Part shown: piece by piece, positions 56,102 to 62,848 of the stretch
Layout: every line of letters begins with the position of its first letter
Numbering within the stretch: position 1 is the first letter of the stretch
Origin: Candidatus Gastranaerophilales bacterium
Lineage (GTDB): Bacteria; Cyanobacteriota; Vampirovibrionia; Gastranaerophilales; Gastranaerophilaceae
DNA: 64,000 nt
Assembly (NCBI GenBank): GCA_944324845.1
Contig: CALUXX010000001.1
Span: 494,978 to 558,977 of the forward strand
Reading direction: 5' to 3'
Made by a program: the position numbers and the translations under genes
The notes under the pieces: model-generated
Seen by the model: the letters and a program-made list of their open reading frames with translations, nothing else
Databases searched by the model: none
What the model was told of the DNA's origin: nothing

Positions 56102-56995
56102 CTATCTTATAGCGTTCCAAAATAATCTTTTTACTTTCTTAACAATAGAAAGATTGTCAACATTTTGCTCACCCTTGACAGTTGTAATTTGAACTTCTTC
56201 AGGTTGAACGGTTCGTGCATAAGTTGTATCTGTTGGACCAAAAAGCATCGTATAAACAGGTTTATATCCATCTGGGATTTCTAAAAATTCACACAATTCC
56301 GGAAACAACTTTATACAAATTTGTGCAAATCCACACCAACAGGTTCCTACCCCCAAACTTTTAGCAAAAAGCTCAAAATAGCTCAATGCAATAATTCCGT
56401 CTTCATTAACACAAGGTGCACTTAAAGGGGATGATACAACAATCAAATGCGGAGCATTTCTGTATATTACATCTTCACCATTTATTATTGCATCTTTATG
56501 ACGTTTAAACTTCTTTGAAATGAAACTATTTGGAGAATTCATAAAAATCTTTTTTAACTTGTTATTGGTTCGATTTCTAAATCGGTTCATAACATCAATA
56601 TCATCAATAATTGAAAAGTGCATGCTATGATTGTTGCATCCTGTAGGACAGAATTTTAGCATGTCTTTAAGTTTTTGCATGACCTCAGGAGATAAGTTTT
56701 CTTGTTTATAATTTCTAATACTTCTTCTTGACTGGATAAGATTAAGAACTTGCTTATCATCAGGAAGATTGTCACAAGAAAAAGAATTTTGCGGATCTTT
56801 TCCCAAAATAGAAATAGCTCCAACAGGACAAATAGCAAGACAATGTTGACATTTCAAACAAAAATCTTCATCCTCAGATGTAATTTTGGGAATTCTATCA
56901 GAATTCAAATTGATAATGTTTGAAATACAATCCTTTTCACATTTACCACAGTGAATACACTTACTTTCATCAACAATAAAATTAATATTCCCCAT
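56102..56995 (-). CDS. Nitroreductase-family flavoprotein with N-terminal two-cluster ferredoxin domain
   Basis: 297 residues. Two 4Fe-4S motifs, CIHCGKCEKDC (about 14-24) and CLKCQHCLAICPVGAI (47-62), fused to an FMN nitroreductase fold: SRRSIRNYK at 90-98, NCMHFS-like CNNHSMHFS, GTCWCGFAQI and SFFxSCKLFPE region. Electrons from ferredoxin would reach FMN directly. Substrate (nitro-compounds, quinones or flavins) unknown. Divergent from the tRNA-Ser. Confidence 0.9.
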   Translation of the reverse strand: MGNINFIVDESKCIHCGKCEKDCISNIINLNSDRIPKITSEDEDFCLKCQHCLAICPVGAISILGKDPQNSFSCDNLPDDKQVLNLIQSRRSIRNYKQENLSPEVMQKLKDMLKFCPTGCNNHSMHFSIIDDIDVMNRFRNRTNNKLKKIFMNSPNSFISKKFKRHKDAIINGEDVIYRNAPHLIVVSSPLSAPCVNEDGIIALSYFELFAKSLGVGTCWCGFAQICIKLFPELCEFLEIPDGYKPVYTMLFGPTDTTYARTVQPEEVQITTVKGEQNVDNLSIVKKVKRLFWNAIR

Positions 56996-57061
56996 AAGCC
57001 CTCCTACAGTGATGATACCACGATAAAAATAAAAAATAAATATCGTACAATAAAAAAGTTC

Positions 57062-57089
57062 TTGACAATAAATTTTGACTTGCTAGAAT
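57062..57089 (+). promoter_or_regulatory. Promoter of tRNA-Ser
   Basis: Consensus TTGACA (57062-57067), 16-base spacer, extended TGC-TAGAAT (-10 at 57084-57089). tRNA begins 25 bases after the -10, leaving a short 5' leader. Confidence 0.85.
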
Positions 57090-57114
57090 AAGGATACATT
57101 CAAGGCAGTTGCCT

Positions 57115-57204
57115 GGAGGAGTGCCAGAGCGGTTGATTGGAGCGGTCTTGAAAACCGTCGTACGTGCGAGCGTACCGTGGGTTCGAATCCCACCTCCTCC
57201 TCCA
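57115..57204 (+). tRNA. tRNA-Ser (anticodon TGA)
   Basis: 90 nt class II tRNA: acceptor GGAGGAG/CTCCTCC, D stem CCA/TGG, anticodon stem GCGGT/ACCGT around CTTGAAA (anticodon TGA), variable arm GTACG/CGTAC, T arm GTGGG-TTCGAAT-CCCAC, then T at position 73 and an encoded CCA. The U73 discriminator is unusual, since bacterial tRNA-Ser normally has G73. The only tRNA here with encoded CCA. Confidence 0.95.
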
Positions 57205-57207
57205 TTT

Positions 57208-57233
57208 AAAAAGAGTCTGAAAAGGCTCTTTTT
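57208..57233 (+). terminator. Intrinsic terminator of tRNA-Ser
   Basis: 10-bp stem (57208-57217 with 57224-57233, one U-G), loop tgaaaa, T-run. Confidence 0.85.
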
Positions 57234-57234
57234 T

Positions 57235-57832
57235 AGTGCGTTTTTGCCCTGTATCTGAACTGTAAAAATAAGACAAAATAGCCTCAAAAGGGACCAAGAT
57301 GGGACTGTTAAAAACTTTTGTTAATATTACTGAATTTCACCTTTACTTATTTGTCATTATATAGAGTATTTTTTGTTATTTGATTATATTATATAAAAAA
57401 GTTAAAAACTAAGCTTTTACATAGAATTAATATTGTCTAATAAGTTTACTGAAGACTTGTATTTTGATAAATATAGTATATCAATATATTTAATATTCTT
57501 GATATATTATGTATCACTAAATATAGGTACTGTCTTGTTAATAAATAAGATTAAAGTAAACTTTAACAGTACTTAGTGTTTCCGAAGAAAAAGAACTTGA
57601 ATAAAAAAACAAAATTCAAATTATATAAAAATCAAGTAATTATTTAATAGTAAAACTTAATAGAAACGATTTTACAATTTTGTATAATTCCCTCAAGATA
57701 TTACTAGAAAATTGAATATAACAAATAATTGTACCAAGAATTTTTGAATACACTTATTGAAAAAGGAGTGTCTATAAACTTCCAAATAATAAATCTATAT
57801 ACAAAATAACATTTTTGTAATAGAATCAGACT
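57235..57832. other. AT-rich spacer with inverted repeats, no gene seen
   Basis: 598 bases. A degenerate direct repeat gggacc-aaga-tgggac is at about 57288-57303. Inverted repeats: TATATCAA (57477-57484)/TTGATATA (57499-57506) and GTACTGT (57527-57533)/ACAGTAC (57566-57572), enclosing AAAGT-aa-ACTTT. These could be operators, a replication start or recombination arms. No ORF above 30 codons with SD. The SD-like aaaaggag at 57764-57771 is 60 bases ahead of the next ATG and not at a start. Confidence 0.5.
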
Positions 57833-58909
57833 ATGAAAAAATTGAGGTGTATTGATCAAAAATTACGAAAAAGTGCTAAGAATTTATCAAAAATGTGTAA
57901 ATTTATAAAGTACGCGATGGCAGTATTGCCAATAATTTTTTCAATAATTGCCTTTTTATGCGCATATCAAATTAATATATTAGAATTTTGGCTAATTTTT
58001 GCAAATCAACCTCTTTTAATTGTTGCAGGTATTACATGTATAGCTATGGTAATAATCTCTGTCCTATATTTTTTTGTTATTAAAGAGGAAGAGATATTTA
58101 TAGGTGAACTTAATGAAAATAAAAATTTATTGATTGAAAATAAAAAAATTAAGCAATCTAATGAAGATTTAGTTAAATATACAAATGAATTATTACAAAA
58201 CCAATTTAGTGATTTGATTGAGTTAGCCCAATTTATAAGATATATTGATAAATTATTTCCGATAATAATTTCAGGTCTTTTGCAAAATAAAAATAATCCT
58301 CAGGATTTTTATAAAAATTTTAGTAACGTTATGAATATGTTATATGAAAATTTAAACTATATATATAATCCTTATTGTCATCAGATGTTTACTCTTGCAT
58401 TATATTTATTTGATTCTAATGAAAAAAGTGAATATAAATTGAAACCGTATTATAGCCAAAAACCTAATATGATAAACCGAGGAAAAGGTAGATGGTGGAA
58501 AGTTGGTGATGGTCAAATTGGGCTTACGTATATGAACAATTCATCATATAATTATCAAAATTTAGAAGAACAAATTAATCCAAAGACTTTTAATACCAAA
58601 AAAGATGATGAAATATGTTATGTTTCAGCGTTATCTTTTCCTATACACTATGCAGATGGAAGTGTTCGAGGTGTTTTTTGTATCACAAGTAATGTAATAT
58701 CAGCATTTTATGATAATTCTAATATATTCAAAAACAAAATATCAGAGACAAAAGAAGTTTGCTCAAAAACCATTGCTAGTATTATTGAATTATGTTTAAA
58801 TCAAGTTTTTCCTAAAAATGAAGATATGTTTGTTAATTTACCCAAAAGTGAACAAGAGTCAATCGAATTGGAAAATCCTGAAAAAAACAATATTATTTAT
58901 AAACAATAG
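57833..58909 (+). CDS. Membrane-anchored GAF-like sensor protein
   Basis: 358 residues, not firmly assigned. Two helices (about 25-48 and 60-83, AMAVLPIIFSIIAFLCAY and LIVAGITCIAMVIISVLYFFV), a coiled coil (84-130), then a GAF-like domain (140-320) with GRWWKVGDGQIGLTYMN, CYVSALSFPIHYADGSVRGVFCITS as core strands. The GAF pattern (core strand, loop, closing V-R-G-V-F) is visible but the ligand is not. No kinase, cyclase or HTH domain. First gene behind the AT-rich spacer; no SD (leader aga-ctATG), so low expression or leaderless start is possible. Confidence 0.65.
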   Translation: MKKLRCIDQKLRKSAKNLSKMCKFIKYAMAVLPIIFSIIAFLCAYQINILEFWLIFANQPLLIVAGITCIAMVIISVLYFFVIKEEEIFIGELNENKNLLIENKKIKQSNEDLVKYTNELLQNQFSDLIELAQFIRYIDKLFPIIISGLLQNKNNPQDFYKNFSNVMNMLYENLNYIYNPYCHQMFTLALYLFDSNEKSEYKLKPYYSQKPNMINRGKGRWWKVGDGQIGLTYMNNSSYNYQNLEEQINPKTFNTKKDDEICYVSALSFPIHYADGSVRGVFCITSNVISAFYDNSNIFKNKISETKEVCSKTIASIIELCLNQVFPKNEDMFVNLPKSEQESIELENPEKNNIIYKQ

Positions 58910-59072
58910 GTTTTTTGGGGTATTCATTACACTTGTATCCCTCTTTAGATAAACTAATTGCTCCAGATTCTTTTAAGGTTTCAAATATAGCTCTGCTATA
59001 ATTACCTTTTGCTATATAATTATCTGAATCATATTTTATTATTCTAACTTCAATATTCTTTTCTTTTGTCAT
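58893..59072 (-). CDS. Small protein, possibly leaderless mRNA
   Basis: About 59 residues (MTKEKNIEVRIIKYDSDNYIAKGNYSRAIFETLKES...), start set at 59072. No SD, but TATAAT lies at 59079-59084 on the minus strand, 6 bases ahead of the ATG, so transcription would begin at or near the start codon. The end overlaps the GAF gene 3' end by 17 bases (convergent). Composition is ordinary; no family recognised. May be antitoxin-like in size, but no toxin is paired. Confidence 0.45.
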   Translation of the reverse strand: MTKEKNIEVRIIKYDSDNYIAKGNYSRAIFETLKESGAISLSKEGYKCNEYPKKPIVYK

Positions 59073-59090
59073 ATATACATTATAACACAT

Positions 59091-59432
59091 ATTTTTAAAT
59101 AAAATTGTTTTTTATAAAAAATTAATAAAAAGAGTTATTTGTGTTTTTAAGTATTAAAATAATTCTTTTGTATTATATTTAGTCCTTGAATAGCTAAATA
59201 TACTATAACCACCTTGTAAAACAAGATAAATTTGAAAAAATGATAATATTTATGTAAATATTTAACTATTCCTTATTACTACAATTAAAAGGGATGTTTT
59301 TGCAATTTAATTTCAAGGAGATACCTATCTGTAATCCTCTCATACTAATCGAAGTCAAGAATTTGGGAGCATATTTTTTGATAGGAATTTAAAATAAGTT
59401 TGTTGATTAAAAAATATGAAAGGAAATAACTT
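59091..59432. other. AT-rich spacer, nothing recognised
   Basis: 342 bases, no ORF with SD, no strong hairpin. A slightly less AT-rich stretch (about 59318-59370, with an SD-like aaggagat at 59317) has no start after it. Contains the promoter region of both flanking genes; the next gene's SD is aaaggaaat at 59419-59427. Confidence 0.5.
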
Positions 59433-59810
59433 ATGACTTGGTTAGCTATTACTTTAGTAGTATTCTTATTTATTATTGGTTTTGTTGAAGAAATTAAAGA
59501 GAGATTTAGCGGATACGACACCAACAATAATTATGTTGAAGATGATGATTACAATGACAATGATAATTGGAATAGTAATTATTCTTACAATCAACAGTCC
59601 TATAATAGTCCCTCATTTGATAATAGCTTTATTACTCGTACTCAACCGCCTGAATATCACCATAAAAATACTTACGAGTATAAAATGCTAGTCCGTGTAA
59701 GGGGGGATAAATACGCAAGACAGGAAGAAATTACTATTGAGGCTCATAATAGGTCAGAAGCAAAACAAAAAGCGATAAATATGGGCTATGAAATTATTAG
59801 ATGTAATTAA
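59433..59810 (+). CDS. Small single-pass membrane protein with Asn/Asp-rich linker
   Basis: 125 residues. N-terminal helix MTWLAITLVVFLFIIGFV, then an acidic, Asn/Tyr/Ser-rich disordered linker (30-75), and a folded end YEYKMLVRVRGDKYARQEEITIEAHNRSEAKQKAINMGYEIIR (about 82-124) that looks like a small alpha/beta module as found in other phage and plasmid proteins (DUF-like). Its stop lies 13 bases ahead of the ATPase start. Confidence 0.65.
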   Translation: MTWLAITLVVFLFIIGFVEEIKERFSGYDTNNNYVEDDDYNDNDNWNSNYSYNQQSYNSPSFDNSFITRTQPPEYHHKNTYEYKMLVRVRGDKYARQEEITIEAHNRSEAKQKAINMGYEIIRCN

Positions 59811-59823
59811 GGATATGTGTAAT

Positions 59824-60510
59824 ATGAACCAAATGGAATTAGATAAAATCCTAAAATATACTGAAAAAGGAACCTTAATTACAGTAGGAGCTCGTCCTGC
59901 TATGGGTAAAAGAAAATTTATTCTGAATATAATTGAGCAATTATGTAAAAAAGGTTATAAATGCCTGTATTTATCAGATTATGATAAACAGACAGTTATA
60001 GAAATGTTATTAATGATAGTTGCAAGTTTGGATAAGCAAGAAAATATTTGGCAACAGGCAAAAAAATTCACACAAGCAGTTAAAGAATTGAATAGTTGGA
60101 GTTTACTTGTCGAATCTACAGATTTTTATGAGATAAAAAGGCTGGAAAGTATGATACAAAAATATGAACCTGACTATGTTTTCATAGATATTACGTTGAG
60201 GCTCAAAAATAAACTAAATCCTGCTAAGTTAAAGCAAATATCAGAACAGAATAATTTCAAAACTTTTGCATTGCTAAATACACGCAGGGAACCAAGAAAT
60301 AAAAGAAATCATTATCCTACTATTAAAGATTTACAAGATAAAAATTTTGTAATGTACTCGGATATTGTCTTATTACTCTATCGTGAAGAATATTATAGCT
60401 GTAATATTCCTAAAGAAAAAAGAAATATCATTGAAATAATTCAGGTAAACCCTGAAAATAATTTATTAAAATTAGAATTCAACAGGTATACTGGAAAAAT
60501 TGGGAAATGA
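59824..60510 (+). CDS. DnaB-helicase-like RecA-core ATPase with altered Walker A
   Basis: 228 residues from 59824, preferred over the in-frame ATG at 59788 because aaggat precedes it; 59788 overlaps the previous gene. GTLITVGARPAMGKRKFILNI is the DnaB Walker A with Arg in place of the Thr/Ser that binds Mg-ATP (GKT to GKR). Walker B is PDYVFID; SDIVLLLYREEYY is the DnaB-C closing motif. No N-terminal DnaB domain or linker helix. Might be a loader-inhibitor, a truncated accessory helicase subunit, or inactive ATPase that competes in the host hexamer. Assignment to the family is firm; activity is doubtful. Confidence 0.8.
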   Translation: MNQMELDKILKYTEKGTLITVGARPAMGKRKFILNIIEQLCKKGYKCLYLSDYDKQTVIEMLLMIVASLDKQENIWQQAKKFTQAVKELNSWSLLVESTDFYEIKRLESMIQKYEPDYVFIDITLRLKNKLNPAKLKQISEQNNFKTFALLNTRREPRNKRNHYPTIKDLQDKNFVMYSDIVLLLYREEYYSCNIPKEKRNIIEIIQVNPENNLLKLEFNRYTGKIGK

Positions 60511-60549
60511 CAATTATATGTCTTTTAAAAAACAAAATATAACCAGTTA

Positions 60550-60577
60550 TTGGCTAAAGTGAGTAAAATCTTATAAT
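60550..60577 (+). promoter_or_regulatory. Promoter of the LuxR-type HTH gene
   Basis: TTGGCT (60550-60555), 16-base spacer, consensus TATAAT (60572-60577). SD ggag lies 5 bases before the start at 60602. Confidence 0.6.
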
Positions 60578-60601
60578 ACGAGATAAAGGATTTGGAGAAA
60601 A

Positions 60602-61024
60602 ATGTTTCTAACAAAAGACGAATTAACTATATTGAAGGGTTTAAAAAATAATTTAAGTTATGCAGAAATAAGCAGAAAGCTAAAAGTACCACTATGCACA
60701 TGTGATAGCAGAATAAATTCCCTATATCAAAAGTATGGAGTAGATAATAGAAACGATTTAATCAATAACGCAAATATTGAAAATGTAGAACTTGCAGAAA
60801 TTCAAAATATTCCATACTGGCAATATGATGGTACTCAGCTTGTGCAGAAAATTCCAATTTGTAAAAGAGATGTCGAACGAATACTCAAATTATTGGAACA
60901 AGAAGATGAAAAAGAACGGTTTAACCTCGTTTATTCATCAAATTATCTGAACAAATTTATGTATTTGGAAAAGTCTGCAGGAAAAGACTACATATACAGA
61001 AATAAAATAATCAATAAAACTTAA
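60602..61024 (+). CDS. LuxR/sigma-4-like HTH regulator
   Basis: 140 residues. N-terminal HTH: LTKDELTILKGLKNNLSYAEISRKLKVPLCTCDSRINSLYQKYGVDNRNDL fits the GerE/sigma-region 4 class (eL.il.gl..g.s..eIa..L.vs..tv...i..ly.Klgv.nR..l). The rest (70-140) is a different helical module with NIPYWQYDGTQLVQ. No receiver domain, so probably a stand-alone regulator of the element. Confidence 0.78.
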   Translation: MFLTKDELTILKGLKNNLSYAEISRKLKVPLCTCDSRINSLYQKYGVDNRNDLINNANIENVELAEIQNIPYWQYDGTQLVQKIPICKRDVERILKLLEQEDEKERFNLVYSSNYLNKFMYLEKSAGKDYIYRNKIINKT

Positions 61025-61045
61025 AGGCTCCTATATAGGAGCCTT
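61024..61045. terminator. GC-core hairpin terminator
   Basis: AAGGCTCC (61024-61031) with GGAGCCTT (61038-61045), loop tatata. It lies between convergent HTH and ung genes; U-run is short. Confidence 0.75.
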
Positions 61046-61055
61046 CCTAATAATA

Positions 61056-61799
61056 TTAAGCTGTATGCCAGTTGATTATATCAGTATTATTACTTTCTAA
61101 AAAATTATTACATTCGTTGAATGGTCTGTAGTTTGTATCATTAAAAGCTGGAATTTCTCCATCAAATATAGACTTAGTGCATGCCTGATAATTATTTGAT
61201 GGATGTGAAGAACGCAAGATTTTAATAAATGGGTATTTCTCTTGATAATCTGCTTCTTGTTTAATTCCTTTATAAGCTAAAGTTTTTAATTCGTTTGCTT
61301 TAGCACCCCATAACATTATTACTAAAGGCTTGTTATTTTCAGTCTTAATTTCAAGAAGTCTAGATATTACTTGATTTATAAAATTTCGCCAAGCATTTAT
61401 GTGAAAAGCCTGATTATCAGGAACAAAGGTTAAGGCAGTATTAAGTAATAAGACACCTTGCTCTTTCCAAATTGATAAATTTGTGCAAATGTTATCAATT
61501 CCTGTCTCTTCTTTTATTTTTCGGAAGATATTTAGTAATGAATCTTCTGCAGGAATTTCACCATTTTTGTATGAAAAAGCAAGCCCATGAGCTTTCTCTG
61601 CGTCAGGATAAGGGTCTTGTCCAATAATCAACACTTTAACATCTTGCGGGTTTAAACCATCAAAAGCATTAAAAATTTCACTTTGACTTGGTCTTGAGCA
61701 TTCGTTAATACACTTCTTAATTTCAGATGTAAAAAGTTCTTCTACTTCCTTTTTAGAAAACCATTCATTGTTAATCAATATATTTTTTAGAACTTCCAT
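61056..61799 (-). CDS. ung: Uracil-DNA glycosylase, family 1 (UNG-like)
   Basis: Removes uracil from DNA. Start set at 61799 (AAAGGA five bases ahead); an upstream in-frame ATG adds 20 residues. 247 residues. Water-activating loop VLIGQDPYPDAEKAHGLAFS (GQDPY exact, following H replaced by P), NTALTF strand, and LRSSHPSNN in the place of HPSPLS. The variant loops indicate a divergent branch, as found in phages and mobile elements. Only one of two minus-strand genes in the putative element. Alternatively the housekeeping ung gene caught between HTH genes. Confidence 0.85.
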   Translation of the reverse strand: MEVLKNILINNEWFSKKEVEELFTSEIKKCINECSRPSQSEIFNAFDGLNPQDVKVLIIGQDPYPDAEKAHGLAFSYKNGEIPAEDSLLNIFRKIKEETGIDNICTNLSIWKEQGVLLLNTALTFVPDNQAFHINAWRNFINQVISRLLEIKTENNKPLVIMLWGAKANELKTLAYKGIKQEADYQEKYPFIKILRSSHPSNNYQACTKSIFDGEIPAFNDTNYRPFNECNNFLESNNTDIINWHTA

Positions 61800-61965
61800 A
61801 GAATCCTTTCTCTGTAGTTTAGGCTTTAAAAGTTGAAAATAACCATAATTTACTACCAATAAGTTTATATTAACGCATTAAAAGCGTAAATGCAACTTAT
61901 TTACAAATCCTTGGGGTCTGTAAAGGCATAATGAAATAAATTATTATGAAATCACGAGGGCAGTA

Positions 61966-62289
61966 ATGGAAAATAATTTAGAAATAAAAAAGTTATTAGG
62001 TCAGAGAATAAAAGAACTTAGAACTAAAAAAGGGTTTACCCAAGAACAACTTACAGAAAAATTAAATATTGGTCAAAGAACACTATCTAAGATTGAACGG
62101 GGAAACACGTTTGTTTCAGCTGAAACACTTGCCAAATTATTAATTGCTCTTGATGTAAGTATTGATGAATTGTTTAATTTCGGCTATCTTCAAGAGAAAG
62201 AAGCTATAAAAGAAGAGTTGATTGATGCAATTCAAAATGAAAAGATTGACGTTAATACATTGTATAGAATCTATAAGTCGTTAAAGTAG
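61966..62289 (+). CDS. XRE-family HTH transcription regulator
   Basis: 107 residues. HTH at 10-70: LGQRIKELRTKKGFTQEQLTEKLNIGQRTLSKIERGNTFVSAETLAKLLIALDVSIDELF, a Cro/CI-type fold. A short helical tail with EEAIKEELIDAIQ. Its position ahead of operator-like repeats and excisionase suggests it is the element's repressor. Confidence 0.92.
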   Translation: MENNLEIKKLLGQRIKELRTKKGFTQEQLTEKLNIGQRTLSKIERGNTFVSAETLAKLLIALDVSIDELFNFGYLQEKEAIKEELIDAIQNEKIDVNTLYRIYKSLK

Positions 62290-62322
62290 ATTTGGTTAGG
62301 AACCTGCAATATATAATGCAAG

Positions 62323-62353
62323 AATGCACTTGTGAAATTTATACAAGTGCATT
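62323..62353 (+). terminator. Hairpin after the XRE gene
   Basis: Perfect 11-bp inverted repeat, AATGCACTTGT (62323-62333) with ACAAGTGCATT (62343-62353), then ctttat. Terminator-like, moderately T-rich end. Confidence 0.75.
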
Positions 62354-62411
62354 TCTTTATATACTTATTTCACCATAAATTAAAGAATTATACCCATTTT
62401 AAGCCTAAAAA

Positions 62412-62530
62412 GGAAACTGTTGTCATTTTAAAAGTTACTAACATAAAATCGTGGGAATTTATAAGAAAAATATTAAGAAATTGTTACAAAGCTTACTCCG
62501 GAAACTGTTTCCTTTTTAAGGGGAAACAAT
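62412..62530. promoter_or_regulatory. Operator-like GGAAAC repeats ahead of the excisionase operon
   Basis: GGAAACTGTT (62412-62421), palindrome GGAAAC-t-GTTTCC (62500-62512) and GGAAACAAT (62522-62530) lie within 120 bases. The palindrome fits the dimeric half-site scheme of XRE repressors. The remainder of 62290-62614 is AT-rich, with no supported ORF. Confidence 0.5.
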
Positions 62531-62614
62531 TGTGTTGCAAGGCATTGGGGGGCTTGTATTTTTTTTACTACCTGTTATTCTCAGCATGTAGTCAAGAAAG
62601 AAAGGAGAATAATC

Positions 62615-62848
62615 GTGTCCGAAGAAATAAGTATACCTAATATGATAACTATAAATGAAGCAGCTAGGATTACGAAGCTTGCAAAATATCATATTCGGCA
62701 ATTAGTTATGCAAGACAAAGTTAAATATGTAAAAAGTGGAAAAAAATATTTACTCAATCTCGACAGTCTAATTGATTATTTAAAAAATGGAGATAAAGAA
62801 GAAAGGAAGGAAAATCATGAAAAAAATATTAGACGAATTAGAGCATAA
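62615..62848 (+). CDS. Excisionase/MerR-like HTH DNA-binding protein
   Basis: 77 residues, GTG start with strong SD aaaggag (62601-62607). ITINEAARITKLAKYHIRQLVMQDKVKYVKSGKKYLLNLDSLIDYLKNG is the winged HTH of excisionase/HTH-17 proteins, with recognition helix and K-xxYLLN wing. A basic tail (KEERKENHEKNIRRIRA). It overlaps the primase gene by 32 bases, so is coupled to it. Confidence 0.88.
   Translation: MSEEISIPNMITINEAARITKLAKYHIRQLVMQDKVKYVKSGKKYLLNLDSLIDYLKNGDKEERKENHEKNIRRIRA

Noticed and set aside
56982..57297. Two minus-strand ORFs across tRNA-Ser
   Set aside because: Antisense of the tRNA; sequence IRTHGTLARTTVFKTAP is a typical mis-call.
57288..57303. gggacc-aaga-tgggac as an attachment core
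   Set aside because: Resembles motifs seen beside some integrases but is not a copy of the tRNA end; a single degenerate pair is not enough.
62332..62640. Plus-strand 102-residue ORF
   Set aside because: No SD, crosses a terminator-like hairpin and operator repeats, and runs into the excisionase start.
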